A stretch of DNA of 64,000 nt from positions 868,001 to 932,000 of the forward strand of contig CANMOQ010000002.1 in the NCBI GenBank assembly GCA_947499505.1, given 5' to 3'. Of the stretch, positions 51,067 through 60,551 are shown in pieces. The position numbers and the translations under genes are program-made. This stretch comes from an uncultured Erythrobacter sp. (GTDB taxonomy: Bacteria > Pseudomonadota > Alphaproteobacteria > Sphingomonadales > Sphingomonadaceae). The notes beneath the pieces are model-generated. The model was not told the origin of the DNA and searched no databases. It saw nothing but the letters and a program-made list of their open reading frames with translations. Every line of letters starts with the position of its first letter. Position 1 is the first letter of the stretch.

Positions 51067-51669
51067 ATGACCGATATTCGCATCGCCGTCGTCTACCACT
51101 CCGGCTACGGTCACACCGCCCGGCAGGCGAAAGCCGTCGCTGCGGGCGCAGAATCGGTCGACGGGGCGAGCGTCGAATTCGTCGCCGTCGAGGGTGCCGA
51201 CGCGCCGTGGGAGCTGCTCGAGAGCTGCGACGCGATCATCTTCGGATCGCCAACCTATATGGGTGGGCCTTCCGCCGCCTTCAAAGCTTTCCAGGACGCG
51301 ACATCCAGCGCCGTCTTCGCCGCTGGGAACAAGTGGAAAGACAAGATTGCCGCCGGGTTCACCAATTCGGCTTCGCGTTCGGGCGACAAGCTCGCCACGC
51401 TGATGCAGTTCGCGATCTTCGCTGCGCAGCTCGGCATGCACTGGGTCAATCTCGGCCTGCCCCCCGCGAATAATTCCTCCACTGGCAGTGAGGCCGACCT
51501 CAACCGGCTCGGCTTCTTCATGGGGGCCGGCGCGCAATCGAACGCCGACGAAGGTGCAGATGTCGCGCCGCCGGAAGCAGACCTGCGCACCGCCGAACAT
51601 CTCGGCCGCCGTGTCGCCGAAACCACACTCCAGTTCGTCCGGGGCCGCCGCGCCTCCGGCGATGCCTGA
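51067..51669 (+). CDS. WrbA-like flavodoxin-family NAD(P)H:quinone oxidoreductase
   Basis: 200 aa FMN-binding flavodoxin-like protein. VVYHSGYGHTARQAKAVAAG (9-28) binds the FMN phosphate and GSPTYMGGPSAAFKAFQDAT (about 60-79) the ring; WKDKIAAGFTNSAS follows. Such proteins reduce quinones by two electrons and so prevent redox cycling. It begins two bases after the hydroquinone reductase stop, consistent with one detoxification unit. Confidence 0.88.
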   Translation: MTDIRIAVVYHSGYGHTARQAKAVAAGAESVDGASVEFVAVEGADAPWELLESCDAIIFGSPTYMGGPSAAFKAFQDATSSAVFAAGNKWKDKIAAGFTNSASRSGDKLATLMQFAIFAAQLGMHWVNLGLPPANNSSTGSEADLNRLGFFMGAGAQSNADEGADVAPPEADLRTAEHLGRRVAETTLQFVRGRRASGDA

Positions 51670-51702
51670 CATCCTCCACTCCCCCACGAAAGGAACCTTA
51701 CG

Positions 51703-52377
51703 ATGAAATTCTACTATCACCCCTCGCCAAACCCGTTGAAGACCGCGCTGCTACTCGAAGAACTCGGCCTCGATTACGATCTCATTCCCGTCGACACCTT
51801 CAAAGGCGAGCAGCACGCCGCCGACTTCCTGGCGATCAACCCCAACGCCAAGGTGCCGGCGCTGGTCGAGGGCGACGGAACGACAGTGTTCGATTCCAAT
51901 GCCATCCTGCTCTATCTCGCCGACAAGGCGGGCCGTTTCACTGGCGCACCCTCGGACCGCGGCGAGCTCATCAGCTGGCTGTTCTTCATCGCCACCGGGC
52001 TTTCGCCCTTCTCCGGCCAGGCGGTGCATTTCCTCGCGATGGCGCCCGAAGACCTGCCCTATGCGAAGAACCGCTACCTGAAGGAAGTCGAGCGGCATTA
52101 CCGCATTCTCGACGAGCGTTTGGCGACCCGCGAGTATCTCGTTGGTGATGACTATTCGATCGCCGATATGGCGCTGTGGGGTTGGGGCAATTTTGCCCCT
52201 TACATCTTCGGCGACGCGGGTCTGTCCGCTTATCCTAACGTCCAGCGCCTCTTCGATGCGATCTCGGCGCGTCCCGCGGCCGCGCGGGTTCATGCGCTGA
52301 AGGAGAGCCTGACGCTGAAGCAGGATCTCGATGCGGACGCGCAGAAGGCGCTCTTCCCGCAGAACGCCGCGGCCTGA
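51703..52377 (+). CDS. Glutathione S-transferase family protein
   Basis: 224 aa cytosolic GST. N-terminal thioredoxin-like domain: MKFYYHPSPNPLKTALLLEE with the Ser/Asn activating region, FLAINPNAKVPALVEGD with the cis-Pro, and DSNAILLYLADKAGRF; the all-helical domain runs from about 90 to 215, ending LVGDDYSIADMALWGW. AAAGGA precedes the ATG. Its product may conjugate the same electrophiles handled by the two upstream enzymes. Confidence 0.92.
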   Translation: MKFYYHPSPNPLKTALLLEELGLDYDLIPVDTFKGEQHAADFLAINPNAKVPALVEGDGTTVFDSNAILLYLADKAGRFTGAPSDRGELISWLFFIATGLSPFSGQAVHFLAMAPEDLPYAKNRYLKEVERHYRILDERLATREYLVGDDYSIADMALWGWGNFAPYIFGDAGLSAYPNVQRLFDAISARPAAARVHALKESLTLKQDLDADAQKALFPQNAAA

Positions 52378-52378
52378 C

Positions 52379-52927
52379 ATGGCATCGCGTCCAACCAGGA
52401 TGATCGTGGGATCGGCGCTTGCGTCGATCCTCGGTCTCGCCGTGGCGGCCCTCCTCCCCCGGTTCGCCGCCACGGCGCAAACCTATCCCCACGGTTTGGC
52501 GCTCAACAATATCGCCATCGCGGTCGACGATCCCGAAGCGATGGCCGATTGGTACGGTCGCTATCTCGGCTTCACCGTGGCCTCTAGCGGGAGGTTCGAC
52601 GCGGTCGGTGCCGACTATATCATGATGCAAGCCCCCGGCTTCCAGATTGAACTGATCACGCGGGATTCCCCGAAGGTGCCAGTCGATCGCGCCGATCCAC
52701 CTGACCATCTCGACACGCTCGGCCTCAAGGCGCTGGTCTTCGATGTCGATAGCCTGCCCGAAATGACCGAAACTTTGCAGGGCGCCGGGGTCGAGATCGT
52801 TTGGGCGCTTGAACCACTCTTTCCCGATCGCCGATCGACGCTGATCCGCGATCCGGAAGGCAATCTCGTCAATCTCGTCGAGCGCCCGGCCTCGATGACA
52901 ATCTGCAACGCGCCGGGCGAGGAATGA
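52379..52927 (+). CDS. VOC family (glyoxalase-like) protein with N-terminal signal/anchor
   Basis: 182 aa. A hydrophobic N-terminal segment (about 7-30, MIVGSALASILGLAVAALLP) ending in ATAQ suggests export or anchoring; then a VOC domain (NNIAIAVDDPEAMADWYGRY, LGFTV..., LIRDPEGNLVNLVE). An exported VOC protein is less common than cytosolic ones. ATG 52379 comes one base after the GST stop. Metal ligands can be guessed but not confirmed. It may bind or convert an oxidised substrate outside the inner membrane. Confidence 0.8.
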   Translation: MASRPTRMIVGSALASILGLAVAALLPRFAATAQTYPHGLALNNIAIAVDDPEAMADWYGRYLGFTVASSGRFDAVGADYIMMQAPGFQIELITRDSPKVPVDRADPPDHLDTLGLKALVFDVDSLPEMTETLQGAGVEIVWALEPLFPDRRSTLIRDPEGNLVNLVERPASMTICNAPGEE

Positions 52928-52930
52928 ACG

Positions 52931-53386
52931 ATGACCCGACATAAGAAACCATTCGCCATGGCCGCGACGGCCCTCGCGCTCGTTCTCGCTGCGTGCGGAT
53001 CGGCGCAGCCGCAGGCACCGACCGAGCCCGAACAGTCCGTCGCGCAGGAGAACACCGGCGTCAGCCTAGAAGCCGATGCGCCGTACCTTACCATGATCAA
53101 CGTGCTCACGCCGACCGAGGGCACGCAGGAGGAGGTCGCCGCTTCGCTCCAGGACGGACTGGAGAATTACGTCAGCAAGATGCCCGGTTTCATCACGGCG
53201 AGCGTCCATCAGAGCCTCGATAACGACTATGTCGTCGTCTACGCGCAGTGGGACGATCAGGCATCGGTCGATGGCGCGGTGCAGAAAATCCAAGGCGGAG
53301 AGGCGCCGCCGATGCTGGAAGCCTTCACCAAGGCTTCGCCCGAATTTCACCCCTATCGTGTGCGCTCGGTGCACCTCGCCAAATGA
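52931..53386 (+). CDS. ABM-domain lipoprotein
   Basis: 151 aa. Signal peptide with lipobox LAAC (Cys22) predicts a lipoprotein. After a Pro/Gln-rich spacer the domain YLTMINVLTPTEGTQEEVAA, SKMPGFITASVHQSLDNDYV and VVYAQWDDQ is an antibiotic-biosynthesis-monooxygenase-like ferredoxin fold, which is normally cytosolic. Family members include cofactor-free quinone-forming monooxygenases and haem-degrading enzymes. It starts three bases after the VOC gene. Activity not established. Confidence 0.83.
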   Translation: MTRHKKPFAMAATALALVLAACGSAQPQAPTEPEQSVAQENTGVSLEADAPYLTMINVLTPTEGTQEEVAASLQDGLENYVSKMPGFITASVHQSLDNDYVVVYAQWDDQASVDGAVQKIQGGEAPPMLEAFTKASPEFHPYRVRSVHLAK

Positions 53387-53434
53387 GCGAAGCCAGTCCC
53401 GATCTATGCAAGAAACCGCGGCAGGTAAGCGAGC

Positions 53435-55264
53435 ATGGCTGACTTCGCTTCGCTAACCCGCCGCGGTTTCCTCGCCCATTCGGCGGTCGGCACCGCAGCG
53501 ATGTCGGCGGGCTCTTGGCCGACGCTCGCCCATCCGTCCAGCGCCGATCTCGTACTCCTCAATGGCGACATCATCACGCAGGATCCGCAGCGCCCTCGCG
53601 CCAGCGCACTCGCGGTCGGCGATGGTCTGATCCTCGCGACCGGCAGCGACAGCAACATCCGTGCGCTCGCGGGTGGCGATACGCTCATCATCGACGCTGG
53701 AGGCCGCACGGTCATCCCCGGCCTCAACGACAGCCACCAGCATCCCACCCGCGCGGGGCGGTTCTACGCCGCCGAATTGCGCTGGGACGGCGTGCGCTCG
53801 CTGGAACGCGGATTGAACATGATCCGCGAAGCCGCCGCGGTGACGCCCGCAGGCCAGTGGGTCCGCATCGTCGGCGGCTGGTCGCCCTTCCAGTTCGCCG
53901 AGCGGCGGATGCTGACTCCTGCGGAACTGACCGCCGCCGCGCCGGACACGCCGGTCTTCGTACTCTATCTCTACAGCCGCGGCTTCCTCAACCGGGCCGC
54001 AGTGCGGGCGCGCGGTCTGACGCCGGAGACCAAAGCACCGGCCGGAACCCGCTACGAGTTCACGCCCGATGGTGGCGCGATCCTCCATGCCGAACCGAAC
54101 CCCGATTTGCTCTATCAGGCGATCGGCGCGCTACCCGTACTCTCGGAAGATGAGCAGGCACTCTCGACGCGTCACTACTACCGCGAACTCAATCGCTTCG
54201 GGCTGACCTCGGTCATCGACGTGGGCGGAGGCGGGCATCGCTTCCCGGAAGACTATGCGGGCTCCGATGCTCTCGCGTCGAGCGGCGACTTGAGCGTCCG
54301 CGTCTCGAAATCTCTCTTCCCGCAGGACAAGGGTGGCGAATTGGCCGAGTTCCAGCGATGGACATCGCGATGGCAGGCTGGCGTCAATCGCGCCGAGCAC
54401 CTGCTACACGGCTACGAGGTCGAGGGCGCCGGCGAATTTCTGGTCTGGTCGGCGGGCGACTACGAGAATTTCCTGTCCGACCGACCCGATATCCGCGAGC
54501 GCCCCAACTGGGATAGCGAATTGCTCGATGTCACGCGGCACCTACTGCGAAATCGCTGGCCGCTGCGCATTCACGTGACCTACGACCAATCGGCCAACCT
54601 GATCCTCGACGTGTTTGATCGCGCGCACGCCCTTGAGATCGCCGATGGACGTGACGGGTTCGGCGGTATCCGGTGGGCCATCGACCACGGAGAGACGTTG
54701 CAGCGGCCTACTTTGCAACGCATCAAGACACTCGGCGGCGGCATCGCAATGCAAGCGAGGATGGCTTATGCTGGAGAGTATTTTCTTGAACGTTACGGAG
54801 AAGAGGCGACGCGCAACGCACCGCCGATGCGCGACGTTATCGACGCAAGCATCCCGCTTGGTCTCGGCAGCGACGGCACCCGCGTCGCTAGCTACAATCC
54901 TTGGCCCGCGATTGCCTGGGCCGTTACCGGTCGCTCGGTTGGCGGGACGGAACTGCACGGCCCGGACCAGCGCCTGACGCGCGAGGAAGCTCTATTCCAC
55001 TACACCGTCGGCTCAGCCTGGTTCAGTCAGGAGGAAATAGTGAAAGGTCGGCTTCGGCCAGGTCAATATGCCGACTTTGCGCTGCTGAACGCGCCGTATC
55101 TGGAAGTCGCGGATGACGATCTCCCCGCGATTGAGGCTGATCTTACAGTAGTTGCCGGAAAGCCAGTTTATGGAACCGGCGATTTCGCTGCGTTGGTCGA
55201 GCCGTTGCCGATCACCGCTCCCGAATGGGTTCCGATCCGATTATTTGGTGGGTTTGCGAGTTAA
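53435..55264 (+). CDS. Tat-exported amidohydrolase (YtcJ-like, amidohydrolase family 3)
   Basis: 609 aa. The N terminus TRRGFLAHSAVGTAAMSAG is a twin-arginine signal, so the enzyme is folded in the cytoplasm and exported. The domain is a metal-dependent TIM-barrel amidohydrolase: LVLLNGDIITQDPQRP, VIPGLNDSHQHPTRAG (metal His pair about 98-100), RIHVTYDQSANLILDVFDRA, IRWAIDHGET and GLGSDGTRVASYNPW with the terminal Asp. YtcJ-like proteins have unknown substrates. Last gene of the LysR-controlled unit, 48 bases after the lipoprotein. Confidence 0.87.
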   Translation: MADFASLTRRGFLAHSAVGTAAMSAGSWPTLAHPSSADLVLLNGDIITQDPQRPRASALAVGDGLILATGSDSNIRALAGGDTLIIDAGGRTVIPGLNDSHQHPTRAGRFYAAELRWDGVRSLERGLNMIREAAAVTPAGQWVRIVGGWSPFQFAERRMLTPAELTAAAPDTPVFVLYLYSRGFLNRAAVRARGLTPETKAPAGTRYEFTPDGGAILHAEPNPDLLYQAIGALPVLSEDEQALSTRHYYRELNRFGLTSVIDVGGGGHRFPEDYAGSDALASSGDLSVRVSKSLFPQDKGGELAEFQRWTSRWQAGVNRAEHLLHGYEVEGAGEFLVWSAGDYENFLSDRPDIRERPNWDSELLDVTRHLLRNRWPLRIHVTYDQSANLILDVFDRAHALEIADGRDGFGGIRWAIDHGETLQRPTLQRIKTLGGGIAMQARMAYAGEYFLERYGEEATRNAPPMRDVIDASIPLGLGSDGTRVASYNPWPAIAWAVTGRSVGGTELHGPDQRLTREEALFHYTVGSAWFSQEEIVKGRLRPGQYADFALLNAPYLEVADDDLPAIEADLTVVAGKPVYGTGDFAALVEPLPITAPEWVPIRLFGGFAS

Positions 55265-55437
55265 TGCGGAGCGGTTTTCTAAATAAGAGCTGAATGAGCA
55301 ACGGAAGCTTTGCGGTCCTGCCGAGCAAAAACCGAACCGACTGTTTTTGGCTCAGGACAAGTAAGGGGTGCCCAAGAACCCATCGGGGATATCAAGTCCG
55401 CTTTGTGAGTCGGCTTGCCAAAAGCTGCCTGTCGCAA

Positions 55438-55499
55438 AACCACCCCAATTTCGGACGTTGGCGAGTAGGTATGCAGCTCCTGAAAGCTGACATTCGGCT
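55438..55499 (+). repeat. Dispersed intergenic repeat, copy E (split)
   Basis: ACCCCAATTTCGGACGTT (within 55438-55459) and GAAAGCTGACATTCGGCT (55482-55499) are the two halves of the 44469-44550 element in changed order. Confidence 0.45.
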
Positions 55500-55637
55500 C
55501 TTGGGTTATTGAAAGCTAACCTCGAACGTCTGGGATTGGCGCTCCAAGCGGTCATTGGAGTTTCGAACCTTCCGCAGATTGTGCTTGGTTAAAATACTGT
55601 TCGATATCAGATGGTTGTGGGGTTGGATCGGAAGTGA

Positions 55638-55916
55638 GCGGGCCTTTTTGTGGGCCTTTCGATTAGGCCGGAACAATTAGGTCAATGGAAACACAAATGT
55701 AGGCCGCCAGTACGAGTCCTCTTCTGGCACCAACGACTTAAGCTATTGAAATATAAAGCGAAAATGGCAAATTTTGAGGACTCGCATTGGTTCTCCAAAC
55801 CATTGTCTCGGCTCGTCTTTTCCGTTCTCTTTCAGGGCTTCGCGAGCCCGAATCCTCGGATCTCGACTGGTCTCTGATTATCCCGGCCACAAGTTTTTGC
55901 GGGCCTTTTTGTGGGC
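55638..55916. repeat. 18-base direct repeat flanking 243 bases
   Basis: GCGGGCCTTTTTGTGGGC occurs at about 55638-55655 and again at 55899-55916. Direct repeats of this size around a short unique segment can be relics of an integrated element. Confidence 0.4.
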
Positions 55917-56588
55917 TTTTGAGAAAACCTCATTTCGAGGCCCCCAACTGCTGGCTTCGGCGACCCATTTTTGAGTGTCGACCGGATGGTATATCAACTG
56001 AGTGAATCTGTCGTGTGTCGCGCGAAGCCTCAAAAATCTCGATCTGGTGACCTACAGCGTCAACGAAGACGGCCTTCGGGGTAAGGTCCGATACCTTGCC
56101 GCGGGTGCAGACAGCCTATGAACTTGCACAAGCGCGAGCGCATGAGGACGATATCAAGGTCAGGAAGTTCGCAGAGGCAGCTTGAAAGCCGCCGGCCATG
56201 GTCAGCGCAATACGAAGCAGAAAGTCAACAAGCTCTAAGTACGCGTTGACCGCCGCTGGTGTGTTGAACGGCAGAAACTGGGCCGAAAGCGGTCGGTTCG
56301 CTTTCGGTGATGAGACGCGGTTACCTGACAGCCTGAAAGTGAGCCAAATTGCGATACTCAGAGCACCAAGAATAGCTGCATGAGCGCATCTGCGTTGTCC
56401 CCGCACTCAGGTTAGGACTGACTTGGCCGAGCGACTGGTCTTCAAAAGACAATCGTGCCCTGTCGGCGCGTGCCCCCGAATCGATGGTCACTCGCAGAGC
56501 AGCGCACGGACGCGGTCAGTGCTCTGGCAAGTCTGGAATAGCACCAAGTTGACGTCTTTAGCGGCGCTCAGGAAACCTATAATGGTCG

Positions 56589-57959
56589 TTAAGGACGGCC
56601 AAGCTTTTCGATGATCTCGCGGTGCGCTGCGCTGTCTAGATTGTATCCGCGCATTATTGCCCATATCCCAATGCTACCTGCCGCTGGCACGAGGGCCATA
56701 ATCGCTTTCATTGCGGTAAGAGTTGCGTCCGATTGCGCGGCATTGGCCTCAAAGCCCGACCAGGTAAGCAAGGTTCCCAACAGCAAGGCATTGATCCCCA
56801 CGGCAGCCTTTTGCGCGAACGTGGCGAATCCGAAAGTCCTTGCCTCGGCGCGAAGCCCGGTCTTGAGCTCGCCATATTCAATCGTGTCGGGCAGCATGGC
56901 CCAGAACATGACCGGTAATGCCGCAGTGCCAAATGCGATCAGGGCAATCGCGAAGAACGAGCCGGGAAGAAACTGAGACGGATTGAAAAAGAAGAGGATA
57001 TAACCGACTAGGGCCATCAGCATACCTGCGTCGAGCGCGTCGCGTTTGCTCCTGCGCTTTGACACCGCAACCCAGAAGGGCGCTGCAGCAATCAGAATGA
57101 GAGCAGGAAGAACGAGTGCGATGGACGTGAGGTCTTCGCGTCCGATGTCGTATTTGAAATGGTAGAGGACGCTCTTGCCGAACATGCCGATGCAGATTGA
57201 ACCGACGATTATCACTCCGAAAACCCGAATGAGTGGTCCGTTCGAACGGAACAGACCGGGTATCGCGGCGATGTCCTGGATTAGGGACGTTTCGTGCCGA
57301 TCGTCATTGTCTTCGGCCGGTTCGCGCATCGCTGCCGCACAGTACAACAGACCGAGCATCGCAAGCGTGCCAGCCACGATCGCCGCAATCCAATAGCCAT
57401 AGGCTTCACCTTCGGCAGCAAAGGCGGCAACGATCATTGGCGTGATTACGACGATAGCCAAGCCGCCGCAGGCGGCGCCGATCATGCGGAAGGCGGCAAG
57501 CACAGATCTTTCGTCGGTGTCTTGCGTAAGTCGCGCTTGCATCGAATTGAACGGCATTGAGACAACGGTATATGCCGTCCGCAAGATAAGATGAGTGGCA
57601 AGCGCCCAAACCCATGCCTCTACCGCCAGAAAACCGGGCGTGGAAAATGCTAAAGCGTATGATATGCCAAACGGGACGGCACCGAGCGCAATCCATGGAC
57701 GATAGCGACCCCACCGGGTTCGCGTTCGCTCCGCCATGGCAGCGATAACCGGATCGATAATCGCGTCCCAGACCATTGCCACCAGATAGATGGTGCCAGC
57801 AACAACCGGGCTGATCCCCAGCACATCGGTGTAAAAATACATGAGAAACAGGGTCGTACCCTGCCAAACGAGCAGAAAGCCGAAGTCGCCGACACCGAAC
57901 CCGATCCGTGTCCCCAGCGGTACAGACTTGGGCGCTGGCGAGGTGCTGGCGGAGGTCAT
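56589..57959 (-). CDS. GPH-family sugar:cation symporter (second locus)
   Basis: 456 aa, about 12 membrane segments. GPH signature near the N terminus: YLVAMVWDAIIDPVIAAMAE, RTRTRWGRYRPWIALGAVPF, with the central MFWAMLPDTIEYGELKTGLR and EARTFGFATFAQKAAVGINA blocks. It overlaps the upstream GH3 gene by four bases, so transporter and enzyme are translationally coupled, as expected when an imported glycoside is split in the cytoplasm. Confidence 0.92.
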   Translation of the reverse strand: MTSASTSPAPKSVPLGTRIGFGVGDFGFLLVWQGTTLFLMYFYTDVLGISPVVAGTIYLVAMVWDAIIDPVIAAMAERTRTRWGRYRPWIALGAVPFGISYALAFSTPGFLAVEAWVWALATHLILRTAYTVVSMPFNSMQARLTQDTDERSVLAAFRMIGAACGGLAIVVITPMIVAAFAAEGEAYGYWIAAIVAGTLAMLGLLYCAAAMREPAEDNDDRHETSLIQDIAAIPGLFRSNGPLIRVFGVIIVGSICIGMFGKSVLYHFKYDIGREDLTSIALVLPALILIAAAPFWVAVSKRRSKRDALDAGMLMALVGYILFFFNPSQFLPGSFFAIALIAFGTAALPVMFWAMLPDTIEYGELKTGLRAEARTFGFATFAQKAAVGINALLLGTLLTWSGFEANAAQSDATLTAMKAIMALVPAAGSIGIWAIMRGYNLDSAAHREIIEKLGRP

Positions 57960-60394
57960 TTCACGATCTCGATATCGTGCCGAAGCGGAAGGTCACGTGA
58001 ACTTGTGCCGCCGTGAATGCGATATCGGCCGGGTGACACTGTCCAACGACCAGCGTCGACATCGTACCAAGCGAATGCTCGACCGGTCAGTGATAACTTC
58101 ACAGCCTCGGCCTGCCCCGCCTGAACTTCAATCTTGGCGAATGCCTTCAACTGACGCAGCGGCATGGTTTCGACTGGTTCCAGATGCTCAATATATAGCT
58201 GGACCGTTTCCTGTCCGTCCCGCTCACCAATATTATGCAGCGTGCATTCGACAACCAGATCCTCGAACTGTGATGCGCTTGCGGGAGCGGTCAAATCTGC
58301 AAGCTCGAACCGGGTGTAGCTCAGCCCATGGCCAAACCCGAACATGGGCTCGATAGTCATGGCATCATAGTGCCGATATCCCACGAACAGACCTTCCCCG
58401 TAATCGACATGGCTACCGCCAGGATAATGAAGGAAGGTCGGATTGTCCTCGTACCGCACGGGAAAGGTTACCGGCAGTTTGCCAGAGGGATTGGCGGTAC
58501 CGGAAAGAATGTCAGCAAGCGCATGCCCCCCTTCCTGGCCAGGAAGCCAGCATTGCACTATTGCTTTTACCTTAGAGGCCCACGGCATTTCGACAGGTCC
58601 GCCGCAGTTTACGCACACAATGGTATTCGGGTTTATTGCGACAACATCTTCTACCAGTTGATTTTGTGCGTCCGGCAAACGGATGGACTCCCGGTCCAGC
58701 CCTTCCGTTTCCGCCGTCGACCCTGGCCCGACGAATACCAACGCGACATCGGCATCAGCTGCGGCAGCAATTGCCCTCGTGCGATCGGGCTCTGGTTCAC
58801 GGAGTGTCACGTTAAAAATGTTGAACGCGCGGATGCTGCCTTGCGCTGGCTGAGCGTATTTAATGCGGATGGGATATTCTCTTCCCGCCTCGAGCTCGAT
58901 CGTCGCTTGCCTGCGATTGAGCGGCAGGATCATGAACAGCATCTCAATCTCGCGTGGGGTCTCCTCGCCAACAAGGCGTTGCCCATCGACTTCGAGAACG
59001 ACCTCCGGGTTGGAATGCAAAATTTCGAAGCTGTGCGAGCCGGAGAACCGCGGTCTAAGCACCCCCTCCCAATCGGCACTGAAGGCAAGATCATCGGCTG
59101 TTTGCGCTGTCTCTCCGAAGCCAAGCTTGGAAAACCAACATTCGGACCGTTCGGAAACAGGCTCCCCCGCGAATTCGGAATTGCTGTAGTAGCGCGCGGA
59201 TAGCCCCATTTCACCATTCGCGGAGGAAAGGAGGCGAGGATTAAGCGTTGCTGGGCGCGGTTCGGAGTCGATCCCCCGCTCGAAGACGATCGATGCGGTG
59301 TTACCCAACCTTTCGCGCAGGCCGTCGAGTGGAGTCACAATTCGATCAGGTGTGACCTGAGAGCTACCGCCACCCTGGATCGCGGGCATATCAGCAAGCC
59401 CGCCGATAACCGCTATCCTCTTGCTGCCCGTAAGCGGCAGGATGCCGTCCTTGTTCTGAAGCAGCACCATCGCTTCGCTGGCGGCTCGTCGCGCCAGTTC
59501 ACGGTGTGCATCGCTGGAGAGCTCTGCCCGGTCTGCTTTGGGGTTGCCATCAAGCAGGCCGCACCGTTCAATGAGCCGCAGGATGCGCAAGGCATGATCG
59601 TCAATAGTCGACTCCGCGACTTCGCCCGCTTTGACAGCGTCAAGCAGTGCCTCTCCGTAGAAACGCGCCGGACCTGGCATTTCAAGGTCCAAACCACTAT
59701 TGGCCGAATCAGCAGTTGTTTTTGCAGCGCCCCAATCGGATACCACGACGCCGTCGTAGTCCCATTCGCCCTTTAGCACGCGATTGAGCAACCAGTCGTT
59801 TTCGGAGCAAAACGTACCGTTGATCCGGTTATAGGCCGACATGATCGTCCAGGGGCTGGCTTCGCGAACAACCTGTTCAAAAGCGGAGAGGTAGACTTCC
59901 CGCAGCACTCGCTCGCCGACATTGGATGATCCATCCATGCGGCGATGCTCCTGATTGTTAGCGGCAAAGTGTTTGAGCGACGTACCCACACCTTCGCTCT
60001 GCACCCCTTGGACATAGGCAGTAGCCATGGTTCCCGTAAGCACAGGATCTTCGGAGTAATATTCGAAATTTCGCCCGCCAAGCGGAGTGCGCTGGATGTT
60101 GACTCCCGGGGCCAGAAGAACATCCACACCATGCGCGATGGCTTCTCTACCGATGGCTGCGGCAATTTCGCCCACGAGATCTGGATTCCAGGTTGCCGCG
60201 AGAGCCGTACCGACAGGAAACACGGTTGCCGGTTGAGAATCGGTCGAGCGAAGACCTGTTGGCCCGTCAGACATTTTGAGAGATGGGATGCCAAGCCGCT
60301 CGACAGCTGGCAGCGACCAGAAGTCCTCCCCTGAAAGGAGTGCTATTTTTTCCTCAAGCGATAGGTTGGAAAGGAGCCGCTCTTCCCGGCTCAT
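57956..60394 (-). CDS. Glycoside hydrolase family 3 protein with PA14 domain
   Basis: 812 aa GH3 beta-glycosidase. N-terminal barrel with MSDGPTGLRSTDSQ, GVGTSLKHFAANNQEHRRMD and the nucleophile Asp in GVVVSDWGAAKT (about 220); then the alpha/beta sandwich; a PA14 domain is inserted at about 385-520 (GLSARYYSNSEFAGEP, FSGSHSFEILHSNPEVVLEV, EAGREYPIRIKYAQ); a C-terminal fibronectin-III-like domain follows. PA14-bearing GH3 enzymes often act on beta-glucosides. No signal peptide. ATG 60394 is preferred over a TTG 54 bases upstream because AGAGG lies 5 bases before it. Divergent from the TetR gene. Confidence 0.92.
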   Translation of the reverse strand: MSREERLLSNLSLEEKIALLSGEDFWSLPAVERLGIPSLKMSDGPTGLRSTDSQPATVFPVGTALAATWNPDLVGEIAAAIGREAIAHGVDVLLAPGVNIQRTPLGGRNFEYYSEDPVLTGTMATAYVQGVQSEGVGTSLKHFAANNQEHRRMDGSSNVGERVLREVYLSAFEQVVREASPWTIMSAYNRINGTFCSENDWLLNRVLKGEWDYDGVVVSDWGAAKTTADSANSGLDLEMPGPARFYGEALLDAVKAGEVAESTIDDHALRILRLIERCGLLDGNPKADRAELSSDAHRELARRAASEAMVLLQNKDGILPLTGSKRIAVIGGLADMPAIQGGGSSQVTPDRIVTPLDGLRERLGNTASIVFERGIDSEPRPATLNPRLLSSANGEMGLSARYYSNSEFAGEPVSERSECWFSKLGFGETAQTADDLAFSADWEGVLRPRFSGSHSFEILHSNPEVVLEVDGQRLVGEETPREIEMLFMILPLNRRQATIELEAGREYPIRIKYAQPAQGSIRAFNIFNVTLREPEPDRTRAIAAAADADVALVFVGPGSTAETEGLDRESIRLPDAQNQLVEDVVAINPNTIVCVNCGGPVEMPWASKVKAIVQCWLPGQEGGHALADILSGTANPSGKLPVTFPVRYEDNPTFLHYPGGSHVDYGEGLFVGYRHYDAMTIEPMFGFGHGLSYTRFELADLTAPASASQFEDLVVECTLHNIGERDGQETVQLYIEHLEPVETMPLRQLKAFAKIEVQAGQAEAVKLSLTGRAFAWYDVDAGRWTVSPGRYRIHGGTSSRDLPLRHDIEIVK

Positions 60395-60471
60395 ATCATC
60401 CTCTTCGGCACCTTCGTTCAGCGCACTTTTGTCTCTAGCCAAAACCAACTCCCTGTAAGACGCTCAACATC

Positions 60472-60487
60472 CTTTCCAAATGGAAAG
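60472..60487. promoter_or_regulatory. Palindrome in GH3/TetR divergent promoter
   Basis: CTTTCCA-AA-TGGAAAG is a perfect 16-base palindrome midway between the GH3 and TetR starts. Its half CTTTCCAA recurs at 61283 before the TonB receptor. Probable TetR operator. Confidence 0.55.
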
Positions 60488-60551
60488 TTTTTGTGCAAGT
60501 CTTTTCGGTCTATTGGCTTGAGATTAAGGCCACTGATGAAAGGAAACAGCG

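Larger units (their letters stand above)
55265..56588. other. Gene-free region with repeats and possible element scars
   Basis: About 1.3 kb without a supported gene. It holds copies of the dispersed intergenic repeat (55438-55459 and 55482-55499), an 18-base direct repeat (55638 and 55899), and a short frame ending near 56187 whose residues TAYELAQARAHEDD resemble no family I recognise. AT content is raised. It separates the detoxification unit from the second glycan locus and may be an old insertion site. Confidence 0.5.
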
